A stretch of DNA of 64,000 nt from Thalassorhabdomicrobium marinisediminis (GTDB taxonomy: Bacteria; Pseudomonadota; Alphaproteobacteria; Rhodobacterales; Rhodobacteraceae), in assembly GCF_003072065.1 (NCBI RefSeq), contig NZ_QCYG01000010.1, positions 62,001 through 126,000 of the forward strand. Reading direction: 5' to 3'. The notes below the pieces were generated by a model. The model was given only the letters and a program-made list of their open reading frames with translations, ran no database searches and was not told where the DNA came from. Each line of letters starts with the position of its first letter. Within the stretch, counting starts at the first letter, position 1. The position numbers were made by a program, and so were the translations under genes. Of the stretch, positions 42,821 to 50,455 are shown piece by piece.

Positions 42821-43672
42821 ATGCATATTGCCCCCCACGACAATCACAACAAACCCATCGTCGGCGCAGATGATCCAACGGTGCCGCTGAACTATTTCAA
42901 CATTGTCAAACTCAAATCCGGCGAGGCGTTCGAGTATCAGGTGCCCGGCTACGAGACCTGCATCGTGCCCGCCACCGGCACCGTCACGGTCGAGGTTGAG
43001 GGGCTGACCTACACCGCGCTTGGCGGGCGCGGCACGGATGTCTGGGACGGCGAGCCACAAGGCGTCTATATCCCCTCGGGCGCCAAGGCGCGGATCATTT
43101 GCGAAAGCGCGCAGACCGAGACCTTCATCGCGGGCGCGAAATACGACAAGGTGCTTGAGCCCTTCGACGTGCGCGAACATGACTACGTGCAATACGGGTC
43201 CGACGACACCAAGACCCATCGGTGCATCAAGCACATTCTGGGCCAGAAACAGCACGACAAGGTCGGGCGCCTGCTGGTGTCGGAGCTCTTCACTGTGGGG
43301 CAAGGCGGCTGGTCGGGCTTTCCGGCGCACAAGCACGACACGGACCGCAAGGACGACGCGGGCAACATCATCGAGACGCGCCACGACGAGACCTACAATT
43401 TCCGCTTCCGCCCCAACCACGGAGCGGGCGTGCAGATCATCCAGCATGAAGAGGGCAAGCCGGGCGATGCCTATCAACTGATGGACGGCTCCACGATCCT
43501 GCTGGGCTCGGGCTATCATCCTTGCGTCGTGATGCCGGGGTACGAGATGTATTACTTCACCATCCTCGGCGGCTTGTCCCAGCGCAGTCTGGTGCAGTTC
43601 TTCCAACCGACCCATGCCTATCAGGTGGAAACGATCCCCGGGATCAAGGACATGGTCGCCAAGTTCAAATAA
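42821..43672 (+). CDS. iolB: 5-deoxy-glucuronate isomerase
   Basis: Bicupin isomerase converting 5-deoxy-glucuronate to 5-dehydro-2-deoxy-gluconate. The metal-binding cupin motif is visible in GFPAHKHDTDR followed by ETYNFRFRP. The length of 283 residues is normal for IolB. RBS AAGGA is present 8 bases before the ATG. It lies between the ring hydrolase/kinase and the aldolase, consistent with the reaction order. Confidence 0.93.
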   Translation: MHIAPHDNHNKPIVGADDPTVPLNYFNIVKLKSGEAFEYQVPGYETCIVPATGTVTVEVEGLTYTALGGRGTDVWDGEPQGVYIPSGAKARIICESAQTETFIAGAKYDKVLEPFDVREHDYVQYGSDDTKTHRCIKHILGQKQHDKVGRLLVSELFTVGQGGWSGFPAHKHDTDRKDDAGNIIETRHDETYNFRFRPNHGAGVQIIQHEEGKPGDAYQLMDGSTILLGSGYHPCVVMPGYEMYYFTILGGLSQRSLVQFFQPTHAYQVETIPGIKDMVAKFK

Positions 43673-43727
43673 CGCGCTTGGCCCCAAGCAATGCCCCCCG
43701 GGGGCCGCAACAGACTGGAAACTGCCG

Positions 43728-44561
43728 ATGCCTTTGGTCACCCTTGCCGATGTCCTGCAACCTGCCCTGCGCGATGGCTATGCCGTGGCGGGCCTTGTCA
43801 CTCTGGGGTGGGAGGATATGCGCGCCTATGTCGCCGCCGCCGAGGCCGAGGGCTGCCCGGTGATCCTGCAGGCGGGGCCCGGCTGTCGCGCCCACACGCC
43901 CCTGCCGGTGCTGGGCAAGATGTTCCGGCATCTGGCCGAAGGCGCCAGCGTGCCGGTCGTGGCGCACCTCGACCACGGTTACACCTTCGACGAGTGCCGC
44001 GAAGCGCTGGACTCCGGCTTCACCTCGCTGATGTTCGACGGGTCGCGCAAGCCCCTGACCCAGAACATCGACGAGACCGCGCAGATCGCCGAGATGGCCC
44101 ATGCCGCAGGGATTTCCTGTGAGGGCGAGATCGGGTTTGTCGGCTATTCGGGGGGCGAATCCTCGGCCGGGACCGACCCCGAAGAGGCCGCCCGTTTCGC
44201 GGCCGAAACCGGGGTGGATGCCATGGCGATCTCGGTGGGCAACGTGCATTTGCAGACCGACAAGGAGGGGGGGCTGGATGAGCCAAGGATCCGCGCCATC
44301 GAAGCGCTGACCGACGTGCCGCTGGTGATCCACGGCGGCTCTGGCGTGCCGGTGGCGCAGCGCAGCGCCTTGGCGCGCACCTCTCAGGTGTGCAAGTTCA
44401 ACATCGGCACCGAGTTGCGCATGGCCTTCGGCGCCGCCTTGCGGCACGCCGTCAACAGCGATCCTGGGCGGTTCGACCGCAACCAGATCCTTGCAGACAC
44501 CCACGACCCGCTTGTGACCGCGACGCGCGGCGTTTTGCGGGCTTTCATGAAGGACGCATAG
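43728..44561 (+). CDS. iolJ: Class II aldolase, probable 6-phospho-5-dehydro-2-deoxygluconate aldolase
   Basis: Zinc-dependent aldolase of the fructose-bisphosphate aldolase class II family, 277 residues. Expected product pair: malonate semialdehyde and dihydroxyacetone phosphate. Zinc-site and phosphate-site motifs are visible: VAHLDHGYTFDECREAL, CEGEIGFVGYSGGE and VIHGGSGVP, with KFNIGTELRMAF. The start at 43728 gives a normal N-terminus (MPLVTLADVLQPALRDGYAV); the RBS is weak. Family members also act on tagatose- or fructose-bisphosphate, but the neighbours favour the inositol role. Confidence 0.85.
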   Translation: MPLVTLADVLQPALRDGYAVAGLVTLGWEDMRAYVAAAEAEGCPVILQAGPGCRAHTPLPVLGKMFRHLAEGASVPVVAHLDHGYTFDECREALDSGFTSLMFDGSRKPLTQNIDETAQIAEMAHAAGISCEGEIGFVGYSGGESSAGTDPEEAARFAAETGVDAMAISVGNVHLQTDKEGGLDEPRIRAIEALTDVPLVIHGGSGVPVAQRSALARTSQVCKFNIGTELRMAFGAALRHAVNSDPGRFDRNQILADTHDPLVTATRGVLRAFMKDA

Positions 44562-44562
44562 A

Positions 44563-45549
44563 ATGATCCGTGTCGGTATTTTGGGCTGCGGCCGTATTGG
44601 ACAAGTCCACGCCCGCACCTTGCGCGCGATGGATGGGGCGACGGTCGTTGCCGTGTCCGACCATTTCCCCGAGGCAGCCGAAGCGCTGGCGAAGACCTGC
44701 AGTGCCGAGGTGCGCAGCACCGATGAGATCATCGCCAGCGACGATGTGGACGCGGTGATCGTCGGCACCCCGACGGACACGCATTTCGCCATCATCGAAG
44801 CAGCAGCCAAGGCCGGCAAGGCGATCTTCTGCGAAAAGCCGGTGGACATGTCCGCCGAAAACATCCGGACCTTGATCTCGATCGTCGAGGACGCGGGCGT
44901 GGCGTTTTTCACCGCGTTCAACCGGCGGTTCGACCCGAATTTTGCCAACGTGCAGCAGCGCATCACGGCGGGCGAGATCGGCGACGTCGAGATTGTCACG
45001 ATCCTGTCGCGCGATCCGACACCGCCCCCGGTGAGCTATATCGAAAGCTCGGGCGGGTTGTTCCGGGACATGATGATCCACGATTTCGACATGGCGCGGT
45101 TCCTGCTGGGCGAGGATCCGGTGTCGGTCTATGCGGTGGGCTCCGCGCTGGTGGACCCCGAGATCGGCAAGGCGGGCGATGTGGACACGGCGGCGGTAAC
45201 GTTGACCACCGCCTCGGGCAAGATCTGCCAGATCAGCAATTCACGCCGCGCGACCTATGGCTATGACCAGCGGATCGAGGTGCATGGCTCGGGCGGGATG
45301 CTGCGGGCGGCGAATGTGTTGGAGAATACGGTCGACGTGGCCACGGCGGAGGGGTTCCGCGCGGCGCCGACGCTCAATTTCTTTCTGGAACGCTATGAGG
45401 CGGCCTATGCCAACGAGATGAAGGCCTTCATCGCGCACCTTTCGGATGCATCCGTGCCGGTGCCGGGGATCAAGGACGGGTTGCAGGCGCAGGTGCTGGC
45501 CGATGCGGCACAGCAATCGCTTGAGACCGGACAGCCGGTCGCGGTCTGA
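44563..45549 (+). CDS. iolG: Inositol 2-dehydrogenase
   Basis: Oxidises myo-inositol to 2-keto-myo-inositol with NAD. The 328-residue protein begins with the Rossmann motif GILGCGRIGQVH, has the catalytic Lys in CEKPVDM near residue 95, and GGLFRDMMIHDFDMARFLLG carrying the Asp/His pair typical of IolG. It starts one base after the aldolase stop and ends the operon, with a GC-rich hairpin behind it. Of the three Gfo/Idh/MocA proteins here this one looks most like classical IolG. Confidence 0.9.
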   Translation: MIRVGILGCGRIGQVHARTLRAMDGATVVAVSDHFPEAAEALAKTCSAEVRSTDEIIASDDVDAVIVGTPTDTHFAIIEAAAKAGKAIFCEKPVDMSAENIRTLISIVEDAGVAFFTAFNRRFDPNFANVQQRITAGEIGDVEIVTILSRDPTPPPVSYIESSGGLFRDMMIHDFDMARFLLGEDPVSVYAVGSALVDPEIGKAGDVDTAAVTLTTASGKICQISNSRRATYGYDQRIEVHGSGGMLRAANVLENTVDVATAEGFRAAPTLNFFLERYEAAYANEMKAFIAHLSDASVPVPGIKDGLQAQVLADAAQQSLETGQPVAV

Positions 45550-45556
45550 TCGGGGT

Positions 45557-45586
45557 CCCCCGCGCAAGGGTTCACCTGCGCGGGGG
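45557..45586 (+). terminator. GC-rich hairpin between iolG and the convergent hydroxyproline operon
   Basis: CCCCCGCGCA (45557-45566) pairs with TGCGCGGGGG (45577-45586) across a 10-base loop. It begins 7 bp after the iolG stop and is followed by GAGTGTTCTT. Just beyond it the minus-strand aldehyde dehydrogenase gene ends (45595). A shared terminator is likely, although the T-run is poor. Confidence 0.72.
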
Positions 45587-45594
45587 GAGTGTTC

Positions 45595-47106
45595 TTAGGC
45601 CCAGACGTTGGGCAGCAGCGCGTCGGGGACGTTCTGGAAGCTGACGGGGCGCAGGAAGCGCCGGATCGCCATCGTGCCGACCGAGGTGCCCGAGAAGGTG
45701 GCCGCAGGGTAAGGGCCACCGTGGACCATGGCATCGCTGACTTCGACCCCCGTGGGGAAGCCGTTGACCAGCAGACGCCCGGCCTTGCGTTCCAGCACGG
45801 TGACAAGGCGCTTGGCCGCGTCGGTGTCGGCGTCGTCCATGTGCAGCGTGCAGGTGAGCTGCCCGGCGAGGTCTTTGGCAAGCTGTTCCATTTCATCCAG
45901 ATCGGCGACACGGACGACGATGCCCAAAGGCCCGAAGACCTCATGCGACAGGTCAGGGTTCGCGCGCCAGTCGGCGCCGCTGGTCACGAAAAGCGCAGGT
46001 GCCGCCGTGCGGCCGTCGCACTCTTTCGACAGGACGCTTTCAACCGCGCCCGTGGCAACCACGGCGTCGCGGCCGCTGCGATAGGCTTCGGCGATCCCGT
46101 CGGTGAGCATGGTCTGGCCGTCAACCTCACCCAGAGCTTTGGCAGCGGCGTCGATGAAGGCGTCCGCATCCGGCCCGTCCAGCACCACGGCCACGCCGGG
46201 ATTGGTGCAGAACTGGCCCACGCCCATGGTCAGCGATCCGGCCCAGCCTTCGCCCAAGGCGGCGGCGCGGTCGGACATGGCATTCGGCAGCAGGAACATC
46301 GGGTTCACGGACCCCAACTCACCGAAGAAGGGGATCGGCTCGGGGCGGGCGGCGCAAAGGTCATAGAGCGCACGGCCACCGCGCAAGGAGCCGGTGAAGC
46401 CAGCCGCGCGGATCAGCGGGTGTTCCACCAGCGCCTTGCCCACGTCGAGCGATCCGCCGTGCACCATCGAGAAGGTGCCCGGATGCAGGTCGCATTTGGC
46501 CACGGCGGCGGTGATCGCATCGGCCACAAGCTCAGCGGTCGCGGGGTGGGCTTCGTGGCCCTTCACGACGACGGGACAGCCCGCTGCCAATGCCGACGCC
46601 GTGTCGCCGCCTGCGGTGGAGAAGGCCAGCGGGAAGTTCGAGGCCCCAAAGACCGCGACCGGGCCGATGGGCCGCTGGATCAGCTTCAAGTCCGGACGCG
46701 GCAGAGGTTCGCGGTCGGGCAGGGCGGTGTCATGCCGCCGGTCGAGGTAGTCGCCCTTGCGGATGTGATCGGCGAACATGCGCAACTGGCCGATGGTGCG
46801 GCCGCGCTCGCCCTCAAGGCGGGCGGTGGGAAGGCCGGTTTCGGCGTGGCCCATCTCGGTGATTTCGGCGCCGCGGGCGTCGATCTCGTCGGCGATGGTC
46901 TCAAGGAAGCGGGCGCGGGTCTCGGTGTCGGTGTTGCCGTAGTCCACAAAGGCCGCATCCGCCGCGCGCACGGCGCGGTCGATCAGCTCGGGGTTGCCGG
47001 CGGCAAAAGAGTGGCCCTCCCCCGCGATGGGCGAGGAGGTGAACCGCGCGTCTGCGTCGATCTGTTCGCCTGCGATCAGGTGTTTGCCGTGGGGCGTATA
47101 GGTCAT
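45595..47106 (-). CDS. 2-oxoglutarate semialdehyde dehydrogenase (aldehyde dehydrogenase family)
   Basis: Oxidises 2,5-dioxopentanoate to 2-oxoglutarate, last step of hydroxyproline degradation. The 503-residue aldehyde dehydrogenase has a candidate cofactor-site Lys in PVVVKGHEAHP (about K182), general base E263 in FFGELGSVNP and nucleophile C300 in VGQFCTNPG. The form FGASNFPLAFSTAGGDTASA and the FGELGSVNP motif are characteristic of the KGSA-dehydrogenase branch. It is the third gene of the operon oxidase-epimerase-dehydrogenase, 50 bp after the epimerase gene. The product 2-oxoglutarate enters the TCA cycle. Confidence 0.9.
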   Translation of the reverse strand: MTYTPHGKHLIAGEQIDADARFTSSPIAGEGHSFAAGNPELIDRAVRAADAAFVDYGNTDTETRARFLETIADEIDARGAEITEMGHAETGLPTARLEGERGRTIGQLRMFADHIRKGDYLDRRHDTALPDREPLPRPDLKLIQRPIGPVAVFGASNFPLAFSTAGGDTASALAAGCPVVVKGHEAHPATAELVADAITAAVAKCDLHPGTFSMVHGGSLDVGKALVEHPLIRAAGFTGSLRGGRALYDLCAARPEPIPFFGELGSVNPMFLLPNAMSDRAAALGEGWAGSLTMGVGQFCTNPGVAVVLDGPDADAFIDAAAKALGEVDGQTMLTDGIAEAYRSGRDAVVATGAVESVLSKECDGRTAAPALFVTSGADWRANPDLSHEVFGPLGIVVRVADLDEMEQLAKDLAGQLTCTLHMDDADTDAAKRLVTVLERKAGRLLVNGFPTGVEVSDAMVHGGPYPAATFSGTSVGTMAIRRFLRPVSFQNVPDALLPNVWA

Positions 47107-47156
47107 GTATCTCTCCTGTTTAGGTCGGATTTCGGGTGGCCCGGGGGCCTATCGTC

Positions 47157-48158
47157 TCAGGTGACGACGAAGCCGTGGGCATAGGGATCACGGTCGTCGA
47201 TGAAAATGGTGTTGATGCCGGTCTGGCGCGCCCACCCCCCGATCGAGGGGATGATCGCATCGCGGTCGCCCACCTTGGCGGCGGCTTCGACGCGGCCCTT
47301 GAACAGGCTGCCGATGATGCTCTCGTGCACAAAATCATCCCCAACCGCAAGCGACCCGCGCGCGGCCAGATGCGCCATGCGCGCCGAGGTGCCGGTGCCA
47401 CAGGGCGAGCGGTCAATCGCCTTGTCGCCGTAGAACACCGCGTTGCGGGCATGGGCGTCGTCCCGCGTGGCCGCGCCGGTCCACAGGATATGCGACAGGC
47501 CGTTGATGGCGGGGTTTTCGGGATGCTCGAAGCTGTAGGCTTCGTTGAGGGCGCGGCGCAGCTTGGGGCTGTAGCCCACAAGCTCTCCGGCGGTGAAATC
47601 GGCCATGTCGCGGAAGTTCTCTTGCGGCTCGACGATGGCATAGAAGTTGCCGCCATAGGCCACATCGACAGTGACTTTGCCCAAGCCTTCGACCTCGGCC
47701 TCAAGCCCTTCGGCATAAAGGAACGCAGGCACGTTGGTCAGGCGGACCTCTTCCACGAAGCGGCCCTCTTGCCGGTATTCGACGGTGACCAGACCGGCGG
47801 GCGTATCTAGGCGCAGCTTGCCCGGCTCACGCGGGGTGACAAGGCCGTTTTCCAGCGCCATGGTGACGGTGCCGATGGTGCCGTGGCCGCACATGGGCAG
47901 GCAGCCCGAAGTTTCGATGAACAGCACGGCGACGTCGCAATCGTCGCGCGTGGGCGGATAGAGGATCGCGCCGGACATCATGTCATGGCCGCGCGGCTCG
48001 AACATCAGGCCGGTGCGGATCCAGTCATATTCGGCAAGGAAATGGGCGCGCTTCTCGATCATGTTGGCGCCCTCAAGGCGGGGGCCGCCCCCCGCCACCA
48101 GCCGCACGGGGTTGCCGCAGGTGTGGCCGTCGAAGCAGGAAAAACTGTGGTTGGTCAT
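47157..48158 (-). CDS. 4-hydroxyproline 2-epimerase (proline racemase superfamily)
   Basis: Interconverts trans-4-hydroxy-L-proline and cis-4-hydroxy-D-proline, first step of the bacterial hydroxyproline pathway. The 333-residue protein has both catalytic cysteines: C90 in MCGHGTIG and C253 in DRSPCGTGTSARMA, the pair required for epimerase/racemase action. Context (D-amino-acid oxidoreductase, deaminase, KGSA dehydrogenase) favours hydroxyproline over proline. It overlaps the oxidoreductase gene by 4 bp. Compare the second family member at 59120-60148, which has Ser/Thr at these positions. Confidence 0.9.
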   Translation of the reverse strand: MTNHSFSCFDGHTCGNPVRLVAGGGPRLEGANMIEKRAHFLAEYDWIRTGLMFEPRGHDMMSGAILYPPTRDDCDVAVLFIETSGCLPMCGHGTIGTVTMALENGLVTPREPGKLRLDTPAGLVTVEYRQEGRFVEEVRLTNVPAFLYAEGLEAEVEGLGKVTVDVAYGGNFYAIVEPQENFRDMADFTAGELVGYSPKLRRALNEAYSFEHPENPAINGLSHILWTGAATRDDAHARNAVFYGDKAIDRSPCGTGTSARMAHLAARGSLAVGDDFVHESIIGSLFKGRVEAAAKVGDRDAIIPSIGGWARQTGINTIFIDDRDPYAHGFVVT

Positions 48159-49402
48159 GGTCTGTCCTTCAAGAAGCGCTGTGGCGCGAATGGTGTCAGG
48201 TCAAGGGCGGCGGGGCGTCCGGCGACCAGATCGGCCACCAGCTCGGCGGTGCCCGCCGATTGGGTCAGCCCCAGATGCCCGTGCCCGAAGGCCAGCACCA
48301 GATCGGGGTGACGCGGGGCCGCGCCGATCACCGGCAGGCTGTCGGGCATGGAGGGCCGGAACCCCATCCACTGCACGCCGCCCGTGGTGTCAAGCTCGGG
48401 CAGGAAATCGCGCGCCTTGTCGAGCAGGATCTGCGCCCGTTTCATGTTCGGCGGCAGGTCCAGCCCGCCCAGTTCAACCGCGCCGCCGACGCGCAGACCG
48501 TCGCCGATGCGGGTCACGACGAAGCCGTGGGACGAGAATGTCACATGGGTGCGCAGATCGAAAGCGCTGGCGGGCAGGGTGGTGTTGTAGCCGCGCTCGG
48601 TCTCCAGCGGGAGCTTGAGGCCGAGGGGCCGCAGCAGGGTGTTGGACTGCGCGCCCGCAGCCAGCACGACCTTGTCGAACTGCGCCGTGCCGCCGTCGTG
48701 CGTCACAGTCACGCCCGGCCCGCTGGTGTCGAGCCCGCGCACCGCCGTTTGCAGAATTTCGCCCCCGCCCGCGACCACGCGTTCGGCCAGCGTCTTGACC
48801 CAAAGCTCCGGATCGGTGGTGTTGAACCAGTCGGGGGTGAACACGGCCGAGGTGAACTGCGGATTGAGGCCGGGCTGCACCTCGCGGATCGCGTCGCGCG
48901 AAGTCAGGGTTTCGAAACGGATGCCCGCGGCGGCGCGTTCGTCCCAGCCCGGTTTGGCAGCGGCCAGTTGGCGCGGGCTGTCGTAGATCTGAAGCTGGCC
49001 CTCGCGGCGGATCAGATCGTGCATGTCGTGCGTGTCGAGCAGCCGGTCGAGCGCCTGTGCGGAGAGTTGCATCATCGCGGCCTGCGCATCCCGCGCGGCG
49101 GCGTAGCGGCGCGGGGTCGAGGCCCCGGCAAAGCGCACAAGCCACGGCAGAAGCTTCAGGGCATAGGCCGGACGGATCGACAGCGGCCCCAAGGGGTCCA
49201 GCAGCCATTTTGGCGCCTGTTTCCAGATGCCCGGGGTGGCCAGCGGGATGATGTCGGCAAAGGCAAAAGCCCCCGCATTGCCGCGCGACGCGCCCTGCGC
49301 CACGCCCTCGGGGTCGAAAAGCGTGACCTGATGCCCGTCGCGCATCAGCGCCTGCGCGGCGCTGACCCCGATCACTCCTGCACCGATAATCCCTATGCGC
49401 AT
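48155..49402 (-). CDS. FAD-dependent D-hydroxyproline dehydrogenase (DadA-like)
   Basis: Predicted to oxidise cis-4-hydroxy-D-proline to 1-pyrroline-4-hydroxy-2-carboxylate. The 415-residue protein has the dinucleotide-binding motif GIIGAGVIGVSAAQAL at the N-terminus. It also shows the DAO/DadA signatures EGVAQGASRGNAGAFAF and, near the end, FGHGHLGLTQSAGTAELVAD. It is the first gene of the minus-strand operon and shares a promoter region, with a TGTCGACA site, with the divergent gntR gene. General D-amino-acid dehydrogenase activity is the alternative. Confidence 0.88.
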   Translation of the reverse strand: MRIGIIGAGVIGVSAAQALMRDGHQVTLFDPEGVAQGASRGNAGAFAFADIIPLATPGIWKQAPKWLLDPLGPLSIRPAYALKLLPWLVRFAGASTPRRYAAARDAQAAMMQLSAQALDRLLDTHDMHDLIRREGQLQIYDSPRQLAAAKPGWDERAAAGIRFETLTSRDAIREVQPGLNPQFTSAVFTPDWFNTTDPELWVKTLAERVVAGGGEILQTAVRGLDTSGPGVTVTHDGGTAQFDKVVLAAGAQSNTLLRPLGLKLPLETERGYNTTLPASAFDLRTHVTFSSHGFVVTRIGDGLRVGGAVELGGLDLPPNMKRAQILLDKARDFLPELDTTGGVQWMGFRPSMPDSLPVIGAAPRHPDLVLAFGHGHLGLTQSAGTAELVADLVAGRPAALDLTPFAPQRFLKDRP

Positions 49403-49452
49403 GGGGCACCTCTCGTCTTCATCGCCAATGTCTTACCGATCCCCACTTTCGG

Positions 49453-49460
49453 TGTCGACA
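49453..49460. promoter_or_regulatory. TGTCGACA operator 1 (gntR / D-hydroxyproline dehydrogenase)
   Basis: An 8-bp palindrome in the divergent promoter region, 50 bp from the oxidoreductase start and 76 bp from gntR. It continues as TGTCGACAGAAATAATAC (49453-49470), which matches 17 of 18 bases of the site at 60230-60247. A second small palindrome GGCAATTGCC lies at 49475-49484. Confidence 0.75.
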
Positions 49461-49536
49461 GAAATAATACATTTGGCAATTGCCCATATGCTCGCTTAAG
49501 ACTTGCAACGAGACTGGTTTTCCACGGGATGGATTG

Positions 49537-50259
49537 ATGAGCACAGCGAGCAGTGTGACTGGAGCAAAAAGCAAGAACGGGCGCAAGCGGGGGTCCGGCG
49601 TCGCCGTGGTCTATGAGACCCTGCGGCGAGAGATTATCGACCTGACGCTGGCCCCGGGCAGCCCCATTGACGAAGTGCAGCTGTCCGAGCGGTTCGAGAT
49701 GTCGCGCACCCCCGTGCGCGAGGCGCTGGTGCGGCTGGCGGCGGAGAACCTGATCACCATCCTGACCAACCGCGCCACGGTCGTCTCGCAGATCGATTTC
49801 GTCAATATGCCGGCGTTTTTCGATGCGCTGACGCTGATGTATCGGGTCACCACGCGGGGCGCGGCGGAAAACCGGACCGAGGCCGATCTGGAAAAGATCC
49901 GCAAGTTGCAGGCCGCGTTCGCGCGCAGCGTCGAATCGAGCGACGCGCTCGAGATGATCTCCACCAACCGCGATTTCCACTACGGGATCGCCGAAGCGGG
50001 GCGGAACAAATATTACATCAACCTGTTCGCGCAGTTGCTGGACGACGGGTTGCGCATCCTGCGGCTGTATTATTCGTCGTTCAACGATGATCTGCCGCCC
50101 CAATATGTGACCGAACACGATGACCTGATCGACGCGATCGCGCGGCAGGATGTCGAAGCGGCCGATAAGCTTGCGCTGGCCCATGCGGACCAGATCGTGA
50201 AGCAGATCCAGTCCTACGTGGCCGCTGACCGCCGCACCAGCACCGGACTTTCGCTTTAG
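49537..50259 (+). CDS. GntR-family (FadR/FCD-type) transcriptional regulator of hydroxyproline use
   Basis: DNA-binding regulator of 240 residues with an N-terminal winged helix (YETLRREIIDLTLAPGSPID, then LSERFEMSRTPVREALVRL) and an all-helical C-terminal FCD sensor domain (for example NRDFHYGIAEAGRNKYY). FCD ligand-binding residues such as the H in RDFHYGIAE and H in VTEHDDLIDAIA are present. The start at 49537 follows GGGATGGA. Its position and the TGTCGACA sites around the region make it the likely regulator of all hydroxyproline operons here, similar in role to HypR of Sinorhizobium. Confidence 0.9.
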   Translation: MSTASSVTGAKSKNGRKRGSGVAVVYETLRREIIDLTLAPGSPIDEVQLSERFEMSRTPVREALVRLAAENLITILTNRATVVSQIDFVNMPAFFDALTLMYRVTTRGAAENRTEADLEKIRKLQAAFARSVESSDALEMISTNRDFHYGIAEAGRNKYYINLFAQLLDDGLRILRLYYSSFNDDLPPQYVTEHDDLIDAIARQDVEAADKLALAHADQIVKQIQSYVAADRRTSTGLSL

Positions 50260-50394
50260 GTCGCCCGCCCGCGCGGGGTATTTCTTACCGCAGATCAAGC
50301 GCTTGGCTCTGGGCGCCCCGATAGGGGCGTGCGGCGATGGGGCGTGTTGCCCGCCGCGCGGGCAAAACGTGATCGACCGTCGCTCTGCTGTGGG

Positions 50395-50432
50395 TTGACA
50401 GAAAATGCAACGCGTATCACACTTGTCGACAA
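50395..50432 (+). promoter_or_regulatory. Promoter candidate with TTGTCGACAA operator 2 (peptide ABC operon)
   Basis: A perfect -35 box TTGACA (50395-50400) is followed after 17 bp by CACACT (50418-50423, a weak -10) and then the palindrome TTGTCGACAA (50423-50432), ending 23 bp before the ATG. A repressor bound here would cover the start site. The rest of the gap 50260-50394 holds two small GC-rich inverted repeats (CCCGCGCGGG at 50268 and CGCCCC/GGGGCG at 50314-50329) that may end gntR transcription. Confidence 0.6.
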
Positions 50433-50455
50433 TGATTACACAAAGGGAGAACTGT

